From Tenebrio molitor (Eukaryota; Arthropoda; Insecta; Coleoptera; Tenebrionidae), in assembly GCF_963966145.1 (NCBI RefSeq), contig NC_091046.1, positions 6,138,001-6,202,000 of the forward strand: a stretch of 64,000 nt of DNA, in the 5' to 3' direction. A program made the position numbers and the translations under genes. A model generated the notes under the pieces. That model did no database searches. It was given only the letters and a program-made list of their open reading frames with translations, and had not been told where the DNA came from. Below, piece after piece: positions 25,867 through 38,028 of this stretch; position 1 is the first letter of the stretch, and every line of letters begins with the position of its first letter.

Positions 25867-27746
25867 ACGACCTTGTACTCTGAATGATACACTATTTTAT
25901 CTTCAAGCGGATCACAAAAAAATTTCTTTTGCTGCAGTTCCAGTAAAATGACAATTTTCAAAAAATCCCGTGCTGCGATTGACCGGACTGTAGCGTTCAT
26001 CATCATCTGTAGTCGATTCTACGAGTATTTAAATTTGTGTTGTGTTCCAGCCGCAATAAATTATTTGCGGTCTTCGGCAACGATACGGTGAGGGTCCTTG
26101 ATAGTTTTAAAATGTATTTTAATCATGCGCACACGTTTTATTGGCATCCTTGACCATCGGCAGTGGAGAGTGCGATCTGCGGCAGCTAAATCGGCTCGTT
26201 TTGTGCCGAAAATCCCGCTTCATCCATTATTCCGCACAAAAACGGTCTTTTTAAAGAAAAACAAAGTAAATCAACAAGAAAGGATTTTATGTCATTAGGT
26301 GGATGAATCCGGACAATGGGAAAACTGGCATTCATCTTGTCGAGAGTCGCGCGTCGTTGTCGGAGGGCACTTCTGGACCGGTGGTCCTTTTTATTATCAT
26401 GAAGAGTTTCACTTTCTCCGGGTCGAACTTCAAAAGTCCGCACTCCAATCCGAGGAGAGAGGCGGGATGTGTCACAGTCTCCCGGTAATTGGGGGAATGA
26501 AGGGAATTCGTCCCACAATAAAACGAGATAGGGAAGGATATTTATAAAGGGATCAGCGGCCAGTTTAGAAATATGCGGTTTCGAAGTGATATTGGATCGG
26601 CGATTTTCACAATTTATGACTTTCTGAAAATCCGAACGGTTCGGGGAAAGTTGGGAGTGGATCAGGGTGGAAATTCGATTAGGGTGGGTTCGCACATGAC
26701 GGTTTAGCTTTTGATTTAATTCGATGTATGCAGATGTCTGAGCGGGGTCCTAATCCAGAGAAATTTATCGCCGCGAAAAAAGTCGCTAATAACTGTCAAT
26801 TTTGGAAAGTTGGTTGCAACAGCGAATCGACGGAGAACAGTTAGGAGACGACGAGTTTTGCATTTTATGAATGAAATTTGTAGGGATATAAAAACTGTCT
26901 GACCAGCAGTTCAAATTTCGTAAATTATGTTTTGCAATATTTGGAATAACGAAGCGATTTTAATTTTAAACATATCTCGTTTTATTTATGTCCGTTATTA
27001 TACTATATTGTTGTTTGTTGACTTTTATTTGTATTTTAGTCTTAGATCTTATCAAAAACTGAAGTTTATGGGAGACCAGAGGCCTTCTCAAGCGATATGA
27101 TTTGCAACAGACAATTAAATTTAAAATTAAGTACCTATAATCAGGACACCGTTTTGAGAAGATGAAATATGTCGACAATTATTAAACTAATGGAGGTTGT
27201 GACTGAAACGATCATAATAATAGCTTGGTGTCAGATGGTTAAGTCACAAAATTTTATTTATGCTTTGCTTTGGACTTTCATCGTTATTTGCTGATCTGGA
27301 GAAGGAAAGCATTAAAAAAACAGAATGTGTCGTAAAGACGCACGATAGAAGTGAAACTTTTGTATTACAGGGAAACATTGTAATTATTCATGAATCACTT
27401 TTAAATAGCATATTCACAACAAAATTGTATATTTTAATGAAGAAAATAAATTATAAACAACGATAACACTAAACAATATCGAAATGCGTAACTCATTGTT
27501 CATTTTTAAGCCTCCAAATCAAAGAGAGGACATTATCGATAAATGCCGTGAGTGTGACAAAGACAGAGACACTGCTCCCACTCGACCCAATAGTGTTTAC
27601 CCCCACCACTTTTCGTCACACAAAAAGGTTGCCGATCAGAATTTCAAGACCCTCCCATAAAAAGTTTTACTTCAAAAATTCTCTTATTTTCGTAATCTCC
27701 TCAGAAAGTATCATTCCGTTTCCATTTTTTGTAACATGTTGGTGTT
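25867..27746. other. Non-coding DNA
   Basis: Moderate GC to 26.9 kb, then AT-rich. The longest frame, on the reverse strand at 26186-26695, lacks recognisable domains and overlaps open frames on the other strand. Confidence 0.4.
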
Positions 27747-28821
27747 TCTATCCCCCACCCCTTTCTTTTTCTCTCTTCCATATCTCTTTCATCCATCTTA
27801 TCTCTCTTCCGTCTTCATTCAGTATTTCTCCCCGTTTCTTTCTCTCTCTTTCTCTCATTTCGGTACATCGAATCCACATGTGCTCGATTGTCTCTCTCTC
27901 GTCATATCACATTCTGCACCTTCTTTCCTCTCCTTCCATCCAATACTTGTTTTCTCGCTCCTCCTTCCCACATCTAAATCTCGTCATCATTTTTCTTTCT
28001 TTTGCACTCTCTCTCTCCAAGTACTCCGGAATTTCCTCTGTCATACACTTCTCATACTTTCTATTGTATCTAGATTCTTTGATTCTTTCCCTTCTTTCTT
28101 GCTTGTCTGTGTCTTTGTCCCTTTCACTCAGCTCTACATTCATCCATCTTCCTTTTGATTAAGATCTTTCCACTTTTTCATTGACATACCAGTTCTTCTG
28201 ATAGTATTTTTTCTCCCTCCTTCTCCGTGTTTTTTTTTTTCTTTTTTCTCCAGCATTCTGTTAAAATCTTGCACTTTTCCCTTCCAGCCTATTTCTCTTA
28301 CCCTTTTCCCTCACCATATAACCTGGCGTTTCTCTGTCCACTCTTAGCACCCCTCTCAAATATTGTTCTTGCCCTTTCTCTACCTCTTCTTGTTCCGTCC
28401 ATCCCTAGATCTTAAGCTCGTACATCAATATACTATCTATCATGCTCTCAAACATTAGCATTCTCATGAAATCACCTCCCCACTTTTTCTCTCCTGTTCC
28501 CCAAATACATCCCACTACCTTATTTGCTTTCCTCATTATCTCTCTGATGTGTGCCTTATCCGTTTCTTTGTTCTATTTTCCTTCCTTCCCAGTTCCACTC
28601 ATTCTCTTCACTCTTTCTCTTTCTCTTACTGAATACCATCATTTTCGTCTTCTCAACATTCACTTCTAACTTTTTCTTCCTCGCATACTTTCCAAGCTCT
28701 TCGTCGTCATTTCTTTCACTTCTCTTTCACTCTTTGCCACTATTACTAAGTCATCCGCAAACGCCAGACTCCAAACTTTCTCTCTACCTACCACACTACC
28801 CCCCCCCCTACTTTCTTTAAC

Positions 28822-28829
28822 ATTTCATC
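28822..28829. repeat. hAT target site duplication, left copy
   Basis: ATTTCATC, repeated exactly at 30241-30248 next to the other end of the element. On the reverse strand this is the GATGAAAT of the LINE reverse-transcriptase frame. Confidence 0.85.
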
Positions 28830-29100
28830 CAGTGGCGTAGATAGCTTTTTGCTTTGGGGGGGGTCCACGTACTTTTGCATTAAGTTTTTGGTTTTCAATG
28901 TAGTTTCCTACTTATAACACTAGAATATGAAATTATCACAATACGACTTGAAGGAACACATGTTTATTGTTTATACTCATGTTGAAAAAAAAAAAAACCT
29001 CAAAGAACAATTTTAGATAAATAGTCCAGCACGGAAAAAAATCGCCAAAAATTATGCTGTTTTAATTAAAAAAAGATCATGATTTAAACAAATACGTACG

Positions 29101-29537
29101 TATAGTCGCGATCATTAAATTTTGGTCGTCAATGTCATTCTTTGACGCAATTTAAATGGTCCATTGTGTTCAGGCCGTTAGCCCTACCACTGGTGGGGGT
29201 TACCACCCCCCCTAACGCAAACCCTTGTTAGTTCTATATCGCACTTGCAACTGAGAAATAAAACCAGAAACATCATTTCAATAAGTCTTTTTTTTTGCTT
29301 CACCAATTTTAAAAGCGCCAAACGATATCGCAAATCTGGTCCTTCGAGAAAACGCGATCACATTGTAAAACGGTCGTACCTAAATATCATAACCTATCAT
29401 CATGTCGTATGACATTAATTTTCATTTTTTTACACTTTGTTGACGTGGACATAATCCGCTAGGGATTTTTCTTTAATTTGTGACTAACCAAATTTTGAAA
29501 TGACATTGACGACCAAAATTTATTGCTCGCGACAGTA
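29101..29537. mobile_element. Inverted-repeat element family D, copy 1
   Basis: TA-flanked ends: GTCGCGATCATTAAATTTTG (from 29105) and the complement of CTGTCGCGAGCAATAAATTT (ending near 29535), continuing inward as GGTCGTCAATGTCATT. The arms extend about 35 bp. The right half matches the left half of copy 2 at 38027-38669 in inverse orientation. Relative to copy 2 it holds about 190 extra bases (about 29169-29362) between two CATTGT words. No coding capacity. Confidence 0.75.
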
Positions 29538-29555
29538 CTTAGGCAGGCAGGCAAC

Positions 29556-29862
29556 GTTCACGTTGTTTTGGTATAACGAGAGGCCATGATTAATTTTTTT
29601 AACGTTGGACACACTGTTTGATTTCTGTCACTAAAGTGCCTGACATGCGGACCTATTAAAATGAACATAACATGTTGCTGAATTTCCCGCAATGTCTGAG
29701 TATTCTTCTATTGCAAAGTTGTAAAACTGACAAAAATGCACTAGACATTGACGCTATTTATAACCTCAAACTTAAAAAAATATAACCTAATTCAACAGAC
29801 ACCGTTACTAAAATTAAATGCAACATTTCCATGGCCTCCCATTAGGCCAAAACAACGTGAAT
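29556..29862. mobile_element. Inverted-repeat element family A, copy 1
   Basis: The ends TTCACGTTGTTTTGGTATAA (left) and the complement of TTCACGTTGTTTTGGCCTAA (right) continue into AGGCCATG on both sides, giving arms of about 33 bp. The interior matches copies at 53137-53448 (opposite orientation) and 62908-63140 (truncated). Non-coding MITE-like element. Confidence 0.8.
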
Positions 29863-30349
29863 ACATTTTATGTAGTCGATCTTTCAATTTTTAAATCGTG
29901 ATTTTTTTTCAATACTTTATGTATAGGTACAGTGCAAAGGTGCCAAAGGTAATTGCATGGTAAAACTTATACCCCCTCTTAACTTTTGTTCAGATGAAAA
30001 TATTCAAACCATTTTTGGAACAAAGATGGAAAATTTTTTAAACTAAACTGTCAAAAAAGTTGTGAAAAAAATATTTTAGTAAAAGTATTTTCTTGCCACT
30101 ATCATTTTTAGCAGGTTGAAATGTTAGTTAACTTTTGCCACCTTCATTTTAAAAAAAGTATTATTCAGTTGTGAAAGAATATGGATGAGCTCTGGGGGGG
30201 GGTCCGGACCCCCTGGACCCCCCCCTTATCTACGCCACTGATTTCATCCATATCTGCCAGATATATCGTAAATATCAGTGGTCTAAGTGGGCAGCCCTGT
30301 CTCACTCCCTTTGTCGTCTCAAACTATTCACCTTCTGCCTTCACCTACT

Positions 30350-31640
30350 AATATTGTTATTGTTGTTAATGAAATGCTATTGTTCAATTGTTGTTTTTTT
30401 TAATCTACTCTGACTATGAGAATTAATATCTTTTGTTCACACTATTTTTTCTCTGTTTTGCTTTAGCATTTTTCTTTGTTCATAACTCTAACACCTCTCC
30501 TTCTATTACATTACTTGTACGTGTTATATTCTTTTGTACTTATTGCCCGGTTATTTTCTTGTTCTATCATTATTAAATTAATTCTATTATTCTTGGCTTA
30601 TATTGTATTCTGAATATAAAACTTTGTATGGTTTGGACCAACCACCTATACATATTATTTTATTATCACTCTTTTTTTTTCTCTTTGTTAATTGTATGTA
30701 CTATTTTGTTTTATTCTCTTATCAAAACATCAAGAGATACATTTTTCATAATTACGTTTAAATTTTCTGATCCATTAAAACGCCAACCTACTATTGCGAA
30801 TGAAATGCTATTGTTCAATAATAGCCCTTCGACAACGTAATCTTTTATGCCTTCTGCTGGCGCTTTTTTATTTCTTTTCTTTGTCTGTTGATTATTCTAA
30901 TATTGCCTTTGCTACGACATTGTACGAATAATTAATTTTTTTTAGATTTTTGTTGTGCCAGACTTGGCATTCTCTTGTTTTGCCATTTAAGATACAGTTT
31001 ATCTTTTAATTTTTTATTTTCTCTGTCACAATAACGTGTAATACATCTAACGAGTTTCAGCAAGGAGTTTGGCTGTTGAAAGCATTTTTTTAAATTTATT
31101 TAAGTATCTCATTTGACCCTTTTATCAAAAAAAATAAACCTTTCGTAATTGCTTTCCTATCTCTTTGTCCAGTAGAACTCGAGCATTGGGCTCTGAAGGT
31201 GATGCCTTCGAAAAACATTATTTTCATTAATTTATCTCATTTGAATCTTTTATCAAAAGCTGCTACCCAAATGATAAATCTTTCCTAATACTTTTCTATC
31301 ATTTTGTCCACCAGAACTCTACCATTAGCGAATTTCACTATAGCTGTAAACACTTTTTTACTTTGTATGTTTTGAAACGAAACCATTATTTTGGATAGCT
31401 TGCTCTATTTAACTCTTTTGTGGAAAGTTGTCCCATCAAGAGCCAAGCAACTAATGTTTGCGGTCTTGAAAGCTCAGCAATATTTTTTTTTTCGTTTGTA
31501 ACAACTGTGAAATGTATGAGTTGCACAACTTTCAAAAAACATGTATAGTTGGATAGTTGAAGAATTGAAGACACAACACAGCACACCAGATGAATAAATC
31601 GAGTTAAAACATTACAACTAAGAGCATTGCAAATTGCTTA
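30350..31640. repeat. AT-rich block with degenerate internal duplications
   Basis: ATCTCATTTGA-CTTTTATCAAAA, then CTTTCCTATC-TTTGTCCA and GAACTC, occur at about 31106-31180 and 31233-31318, a period near 130 bp. A weaker third unit may start near 31340. The phrase AATGAAATGCTATTGTTCAA occurs at about 30368 and 30799. No coding frame is supported. Confidence 0.4.
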
Positions 31641-32400
31641 CTTAATCATACTTAATGGCTCTCTGAACTTCTCCAGCTCACCCTCAAGGGGGTAACAGAT
31701 ACTAATCATCGGACGCATATAATTGGGAGAGACTGTTTCAGTAAAACATCTATCATTCAGGAGAATTTAACGGAATCTGCAAGACCCAACAATTAATCGC
31801 AGTTGAAAAAATGCAGTTTTTTCTATTTCCACCACTTCACGTGATTTCAATACCTGTCCCCCTGGCTCGTTTTGACAAATTCGATTCCTGATTAAAATCG
31901 CTTCACCTAAATGGCATAAATCCACAGTGGCGTGTCGTGCAAAAACTCCAAATTGATCACGTGCCATTAGTCCGGCGTGAAACATCCGGGCGCAAACCGA
32001 CATAATTCGTTAAATGTTGAACAATGTCGGCGGGCAGAACAACAATCCGGGGGGTGGAATCTGCGAGAAGCGGTTTCGGGGTGGTTCCGGAATATTTTTA
32101 ACCGTGCTGCATTCTAGAACGCTGCGCAAACACTGAACTCCTGCAACAGCCAACGCCGAAATAAAATAAATAAATCTGGATCTATTATTAAAATTTTCGC
32201 GGTTTTCCGGGATCGTCACGACCTGGTCACGCCGTGGTCAGCAAGGTTAAGGATGCCTCTTTGGTCTAACATTAGGACTCCTCCGGTTCACCTTGGAAAA
32301 GTGCGTGAGCGTCTGTGTACATTTGAAACGTAGCCTCGACCATCCCTCTCATTTCGGAGGCTCTTTAGACCCGGAGGAATTTATTAGTGCGGGAGCGGCG
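31641..32400. other. Non-coding DNA upstream of the signal-peptide-like ORF
   Basis: Moderate GC. No clear TATA or initiator motif is assignable. If the ORF at 32401 is real, its 5' untranslated region would lie here. Confidence 0.3.
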
Positions 32401-32474
32401 ATGTTATCGCCCCGAATAAATATAATACTTCTTGTGCTCGCCGTGCTCCTTGCCAAATGCCATCCAGCGGTTTG
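32401..32474 (+). CDS. Candidate first coding exon encoding a signal peptide
   Basis: From an ATG in a purine-supported context (GCGGCG before ATG), 24 codons read MLSPRINIILLVLAVLLAKC, then HPAV. This has the layout of a secretory signal peptide: a charged start, a hydrophobic core of about 12 residues, then a small/polar cleavage region. The frame hits a stop directly after a possible splice donor (GTTTG then GTAATT at 32475). The reading is therefore either a first exon ending in phase 2, or a 25-codon ORF. The donor is only fair. No downstream exon could be assigned, so the gene is unknown. Confidence 0.3.
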
Positions 32475-35400
32475 GTAATTGTTACTGTTATTTTTATTGG
32501 CAATGTTCTGGTTCACAGTTCTATACAATACCAGTGCTTTATTGGCGGAGCTTTATCTTGCAGTCTTTAATTTTATGGCCTGGAACGTCCTCCGGATCGA
32601 CCGGAATGGGCATTCGGCCTCGTAAATGTGCCAAAGTTCCACGCACGCTTATTTAACGCAAAAATATCAAAGGAAAGGGCGAATTCAACCTTTCGTCTTA
32701 TTTTATTCCGGCCGACTACTCTGCGGGCTCCGGGGCTAAAAAATCATCTACATCCGTTCCGGAGAATCGTCGCCGTCAAGGGTGGAAGTCATAAAACGGA
32801 GGAAAAAGGACCGGTTTCGAGGTTATGGTGGAGTATCTGTCATTCCGGGCTTATCTCGTCGAAAAATTCCCAAATATCTCCTTCAATAACAAAGCTGCAA
32901 AAGGGTAAAGTGTCGGACCAAACAAGGAAGTGCAAATTTACATTAGCATTGTTGTTATCGTTTTAATGTCCAGGAGATAAGAAGGTGGCCTCAAAATGTG
33001 TGTACGAGTCATATTCCAAAGGACAGTTTTATTGATCTCCGCAAATAAATATACACTGTTGGGATTGTAAATATTTGAACGGTTTAATTGTTTTGATGTG
33101 ATGAGAAATCAGGTTAAATCAAATCCGCTGTTTCGGCAATTCGGACTGGTTCGCTTATTTTCACAGTAGTTGAGACATCAAATTAAATATTTATGCAGCG
33201 CCGAAAAGAAATACAATAAATCGGTAGTCAAACATTTGTGGTAAACAGAGAGTTGTCTGATTTTTGAAAGGCTGCAGTTCGACAGAATTGGGTGTAGGTC
33301 CGGTAGGTTTCGCAAATTCCTGTTTGAACATGTTAAATTTTGCAAAACAAGACAACGACGATGATTTCATTCAGTATTCCAAATATTTCAAAAGGATCTT
33401 AAAATGTGACATCATCCGGTACTTAAAGACAACTTTTGACATCATCGAGTGAATTGGTAAAATAGCATTTGTTTTAAAATAATTAAAATTGAGAAGAATT
33501 TGTTGTTTTGTCAGGGGCATCAAATGTACATATTTTTCATTTAACATTAATAAGCGAAATTTCCCTAAAAACAATTATGAATTAATTTATTGCGTTTATC
33601 TACAAGGACGACCAGCACATTAGTGCTTATATGCAAAACACTTTTTTCTTCGTGCAGATTTAGAAATTATTGATTCGAGATCTTTCTACAAGTTATGGTT
33701 TTCGTTTCATTTCCTTATTCCCATGGTTATAAATGTTTGAAACTTTTTGGTTTCCTGTGGGAGAAAGATCAATATTGTTTTGAAAGAATTTTTATAACTT
33801 TGTAAAAAAGTTCAATTTGTTGTCACGTACAAGGTGATCAAAAAGAAAGTAAATCAGAGCAGGCGTTGCAAATTGTCGGTCATGTCGTAGCGGAATCGTA
33901 TGGAAATAAGTGTCAAATGCTCGGCGTAGACAATTTGTGGTCTCAAACGCTATTTTATAATAAATCATACCTCATGAATTTTAGACGTTGGAATTATAAT
34001 TCAAACTTATAAAAATAGACCCTTTTATAAAGTTTTCGTTTAAAAAGACGAGAATTCCTTAAGAGCAAGACTTTTAGTTGAAAATCAGTTTCGGATGAGA
34101 ATTAAAAATTTTTGTTTCAGAGTCTTGGTTTTTCTTTTGTATCACCAATAATGGCTTCAATTTGAAAATTGAATTGACTATTTTTTCGTAACAATTTTAT
34201 TTTGCACAGACAATAATGTTGCAAAAAATAATGCGACTTCTGTAACGCACTTTTTTGGACGCTACGTTCACGTGTGTAAACTTCCCACTTGTACAAAAAA
34301 CTTTAACTTTTTTTCATATATTTTTCTACCACTCTGATGCAGTTGAGACCAATTGAATAATATGCTTGAAAGCCTTGGGAGATTAAAAAATAATACGATC
34401 AGCGAAAGAGATGGCCAGGGTACTTGGGGCAATCGCAACTACGCGAAGCCTACAAGACAAAACTTTCCGAGTCAATAGCTGATCCTTTAGTTAGTCACCA
34501 AAGAAGCTTTCTCGGTGATGAGCTGGATTTGCGGATTTTTTTTATAAAAACCTGAATACCCTCCTAGTATTTTTATTTTTATGGATTGTGGCGTGCACTT
34601 TTTGCTCTAGTTTCTGCTGGCATTTCACTTCCAACTGGGATCTGCATGCATCACTGCCTCCAACGCTTAAAACTCCGCTGGCTTTTTATTCCCCGACATG
34701 AAATTATGTACATCGTCGCCGTAAAAAACCAGAATATAAATTTACCCAACACTTAGGAAAAACGTCTAATCAGAAACTACGCACCGTGTCGAGTGGTGCG
34801 CAATTAAAATTAATTTGTTTCAAACTGCAATATATTATTATTTCTGCTCGTCTAAAAAATGTCGTAACTAATCATTCGATCTGGTTAATGAACGAGCTTT
34901 TAGACTTTAATGGGCGACGTAGCGCACTCCTGATATTCCGCAAATCCGCTAAAAACATTCAAATTCATCTGGCTCGCCGTCAACATTTTAATGAAATTAA
35001 ACGTGACGAGGTCAAAGTTTGCTGAACTTCCGTCTTCCCCCGGCCGACATATGTCACTTTTGGCGTCCGAATTAAGCTCAGACTATGATTTAGGTCTCGA
35101 CAGGGCGGATTCGAAATTGTTTCGGGGAAGCTGCATTATTTACGCTCGCCCCCGCTCAGATAACAACAATTTGGTCAACTCCTCCGTTTCAGCCGTACCT
35201 AGCAATTAACGTCAAAACGCAACTTCCGAGCGGAGTTAAGCCGAGATGAGGCGGAGTTATCTCGGTCCGAGGAGTGAAAGGCTTAATTATTTAATAGGCT
35301 GAGCGATAAGTGGCCGCATTATCTGGGTTATATTAGCATCGAAAAATCGCCGACGTGTGAGCATTTCGTCGTAATCGTGCCCCAGTAATAATTACAATTT

Positions 35401-35894
35401 ATCGTTGCGTGACTTACAAAAATTGAAAAGCATTATCGTCGAAAAACAACCCCGTTAAAGAGATAAGCGGGGGTTCACTAGGACGAAATTTGCATATTTA
35501 TCACGGGGATAAAGCAAAAATTTCGCCGAAAGTGCGTCAGACGCGGGGATGTCGTTCCGGGGTGAGCCCGCCGATTCGATAACGCTGCAATTATTATTGT
35601 CTGAGGACCGATAACAGGCGACCTCGTCATTGGAAGGCTTATTTGTTTGATATGATGGAAACCGACGGCCAACTGAGGGTCACCGTTGCCATAAAACGGG
35701 ACTTAATAGGACAGGAAATTGCTTATTGGGCAAGCAAATAGAATTACATAACTCGGAGCTTTTTTAAACTTTGCCTTTGTTGTTCTTCGCCATGTTTGCG
35801 ATCGTCACATCTGTTGCGTCTGCACTCGATAAAACTATTTGCAGTAGACTAAAAAATTATCAAGAATAAACACCAAACGTGTTTTCGAAATAAA
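32475..35894. other. Non-coding DNA
   Basis: A possible first intron of the candidate gene at 32401. A 30-nt phrase, GTGTAAACTTCCCACTTGTA, at about 34272-34291 recurs near 57970-57989, which suggests a dispersed repeat. Otherwise no exon or element ends are seen. Confidence 0.35.
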
Positions 35895-36099
35895 GAGTGT
35901 CTTTTTTAATTTGGCGTCGAAGTTGGCGTTGAAAAGTCAATTGTGAATGAACCACTCGTCTTGAAAACACTGATTTTTCAAATTGCAAATTAAAAACACA
36001 ACAGTGAGGTTAGATTTAAAGAGCTGATCACCCACTCGTCTTAAAAAAACTGATTTTCAACGCCAATTTCGACGCCACATTTAAAAAAAAAACACCTGT
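35895..36099. mobile_element. Inverted-repeat element family C, copy 1
   Basis: The left arm TTGGCGTCGAAGTTGGCGTT (from about 35914), then GAAAAGTC, is complementary to the right arm near 36050-36080. The arms begin with GTGTCTTTT and GTGTTTTTT variants. The interior contains AACCACTCGTCTTGAAAA and matches copy 2 at 50285-50502. Confidence 0.6.
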
Positions 36100-37735
36100 T
36101 ATTTACCACTGGGTGGTCGAATTTTGTCTCGACTTTTTCCAGTTACGACAGGAGCTCATTTTGATAAAACTTGTGCATTAATATTCGACCCGGACTCGGT
36201 AAATGCGACATTTTACGGTAATTTCCTTGACATCGTGGTTCTTTTTCGTGCGCCACTGCGACGACGATTTTCTGGAGACCTACAAATTCGTAAACAACAT
36301 TATGCAGGCCAACCGGTCTTTTAAAAATAAATCGATTTTCGTCCAATAATTTTTACATCTAATTAAGATAGTCGAGATAATGTCGACAGGTTTGCTCACT
36401 TCTTGCAGATAAGCTTTAGTATTTTTTAGTTTCAGTCAGACCAACCGCTTTCAGCATAGCGAATCAGTAATTGTCTGGTCTGGTTTTTCAGATGGCGATT
36501 AACTCCCATTGACCATTATTATCGTTCTTTGATTTTCATTATACAAAGTTGTAGATACTAATTTGTACTTTTTGTTGTGGATAAATTAGTCGATTGTCTC
36601 GGATCGACTTTTAACTGGGGTTTATTATCTTAACAGCACTTGCTACATACTCGAGAACTGTTTTCAATTAGCTGGTGATTGAACAACTGGTGTTGGTTCG
36701 TTTGTGGCATCTTTTCACTTGAATTCGTTGTCAAAACTTCCTCTCCAGGTGCGACGTTAAAAGAAAAGAGAGAGTGTCTTGTTTTGAAGTATTTAAGATT
36801 TTCGTAAATGCTAACAAAATTATACAATTGCAAAAGGACAATTTGAAAGTTTCCACCTGCTGTAATACAATTGGAGAAACTGCGGATAGGACCTGTGGCA
36901 AAGGTCTTAAATCTAATTGTCGGAAGGTTCAGCTACAGATGGGCCTTTTGCGGTGTAACTATGCACTAAATGTTGAATTTCAGTCAAGTTGGAAGCAACA
37001 AATAAGTAAATGGCTCCAATTTTATTGAACATCCTTTGGTGTCAAACTCAAGTACTCTAAATCGATACATTTCTTTTATCCAACTCACCTAATAAGTAGC
37101 AAGAGAGGTCAGTAGTAGTTCTGATAAGAACTGTTTTTAATTATAAGAATGTAAACGTATAACGAAAAGGAAACAAAACTAAAACGCAATCACACCCATG
37201 CTGACCAAATCAAAACAATGGGTTGACGGACGCCTATGGATAAATCTTGACAGCCATGTTCTTCTGAAGCAAAACTGCCACACACAAAACATGAAACGCA
37301 CTATAATTTAAGGCGCCAAATTCAACTTGTCCTCATTTATTTCCAATCACACTGTATGCATTGTACGATTATGAGATAAAATCTCTTCTTCTTGTATGTT
37401 TATTGTTGCAAATAATTCATACTATTTTCCAACACACTCTTCGCAAATTACCATTTATTGTTGTTAACAGGTCTATTCGACTTTTGTTTAGGGATCAAGG
37501 TACGAAAGGAAATAAAAAACATACTTTATATTTATGAATACATATTATGTATATTGACATACATTCTTGAATTATTCGTCCCACCAAACTGATTTTGAGT
37601 ACACATTTTCAAGGTCTGACAAACGTAGACTCTTATCTAAATCACACAGACGAACAAAAATTTTGAAATCTTTCAATCGGTAAGATCATTCTTAATTTTT
37701 ATTTTACTTCGAGAAACATAAAATCTCAAAACGAA
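36100..37735. other. Non-coding DNA
   Basis: No recognisable gene or bounded element; short overlapping frames only. Confidence 0.4.
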
Positions 37736-38028
37736 ATACAGCGTGATCAACAATGACTGAATCTGTTGGCAATGAAACAATTGAAAAATATTGGTGTTTT
37801 TTTGTCTCATAATTGGCACTGACCGGATGTTTTAAGTTTTAACATTTAAAAAAATTAGGTTATGTCGGTTATGTTTATGCCATAAATGAATGTTTGATGG
37901 TAAATTTCAAATTTCCATGTCAAACTGTCAAAATTGACAACCGGAAATGCGTTTAGATTACAGTGATACCAAAATCATTCAAATTTTCATTGTTACCAAC
38001 AGATTCAGTCATTCTTGATCAAGCCGTA
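37736..38028. mobile_element. Inverted-repeat element family F
   Basis: GATCAACAATGACTGAATCT, then GTTGG, at about 37744-37769 is inverted at about 37996-38020 (complement GATCAAGAATGACTGAATCT). The ends read TACAGCGT and TACGGCTT, consistent with TA target duplications at about 37737 and 38027. No coding capacity. The right end abuts the next element. Confidence 0.6.

Larger units (their letters stand above)
28830..30240. mobile_element. Non-autonomous hAT-type DNA transposon (1411 bp)
   Basis: The terminal inverted repeats CAGTGGCGTAGATA (28830-28843) and TATCTACGCCACTG (30227-30240) are flanked by an 8-bp direct repeat, ATTTCATC (28822-28829 and 30241-30248). Both the CAGTGGCG-type ends and the 8-bp duplication are hAT hallmarks. 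G- and C-runs lie just inside both ends, with GGGGTCCGGACCCC near 30200. No transposase frame exists. Two smaller elements lie inside (29101-29537 and 29556-29862), so the element was about 670 bp without them. Confidence 0.85.
27747..30345 (-). pseudogene. LINE (R1/jockey-like) relic, 5'-truncated, split by a hAT element
   Basis: On the reverse strand, the part at 30249-30345 encodes the RT motif TKGVRQGCPLRPLIF followed by TIYLADMDE. After the hAT insertion (28830-30240) the same frame resumes and reaches AFADDLVIVAKSEREVKEM (about 28700-28780), where FADD is the RT catalytic motif. Further on, the 3' part matches the forward relic at 14627-15440 and ends at about 27747. Stops and frameshifts are present, so it is dead. 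The plus-strand frames of up to 204 codons here are pyrimidine-rich antisense shadows. Confidence 0.85.

Noticed and set aside
26186..26695. 169-codon reverse-strand open frame
   Set aside because: No recognised domain. Opposing frames on the plus strand are also open, as expected in GC-richer DNA, and no splice context supports it.
27548..28162. 204-codon plus-strand open frame rich in Ser, Phe and Leu
   Set aside because: It is the pyrimidine-rich antisense of the reverse-strand LINE, whose own strand carries RT motifs.
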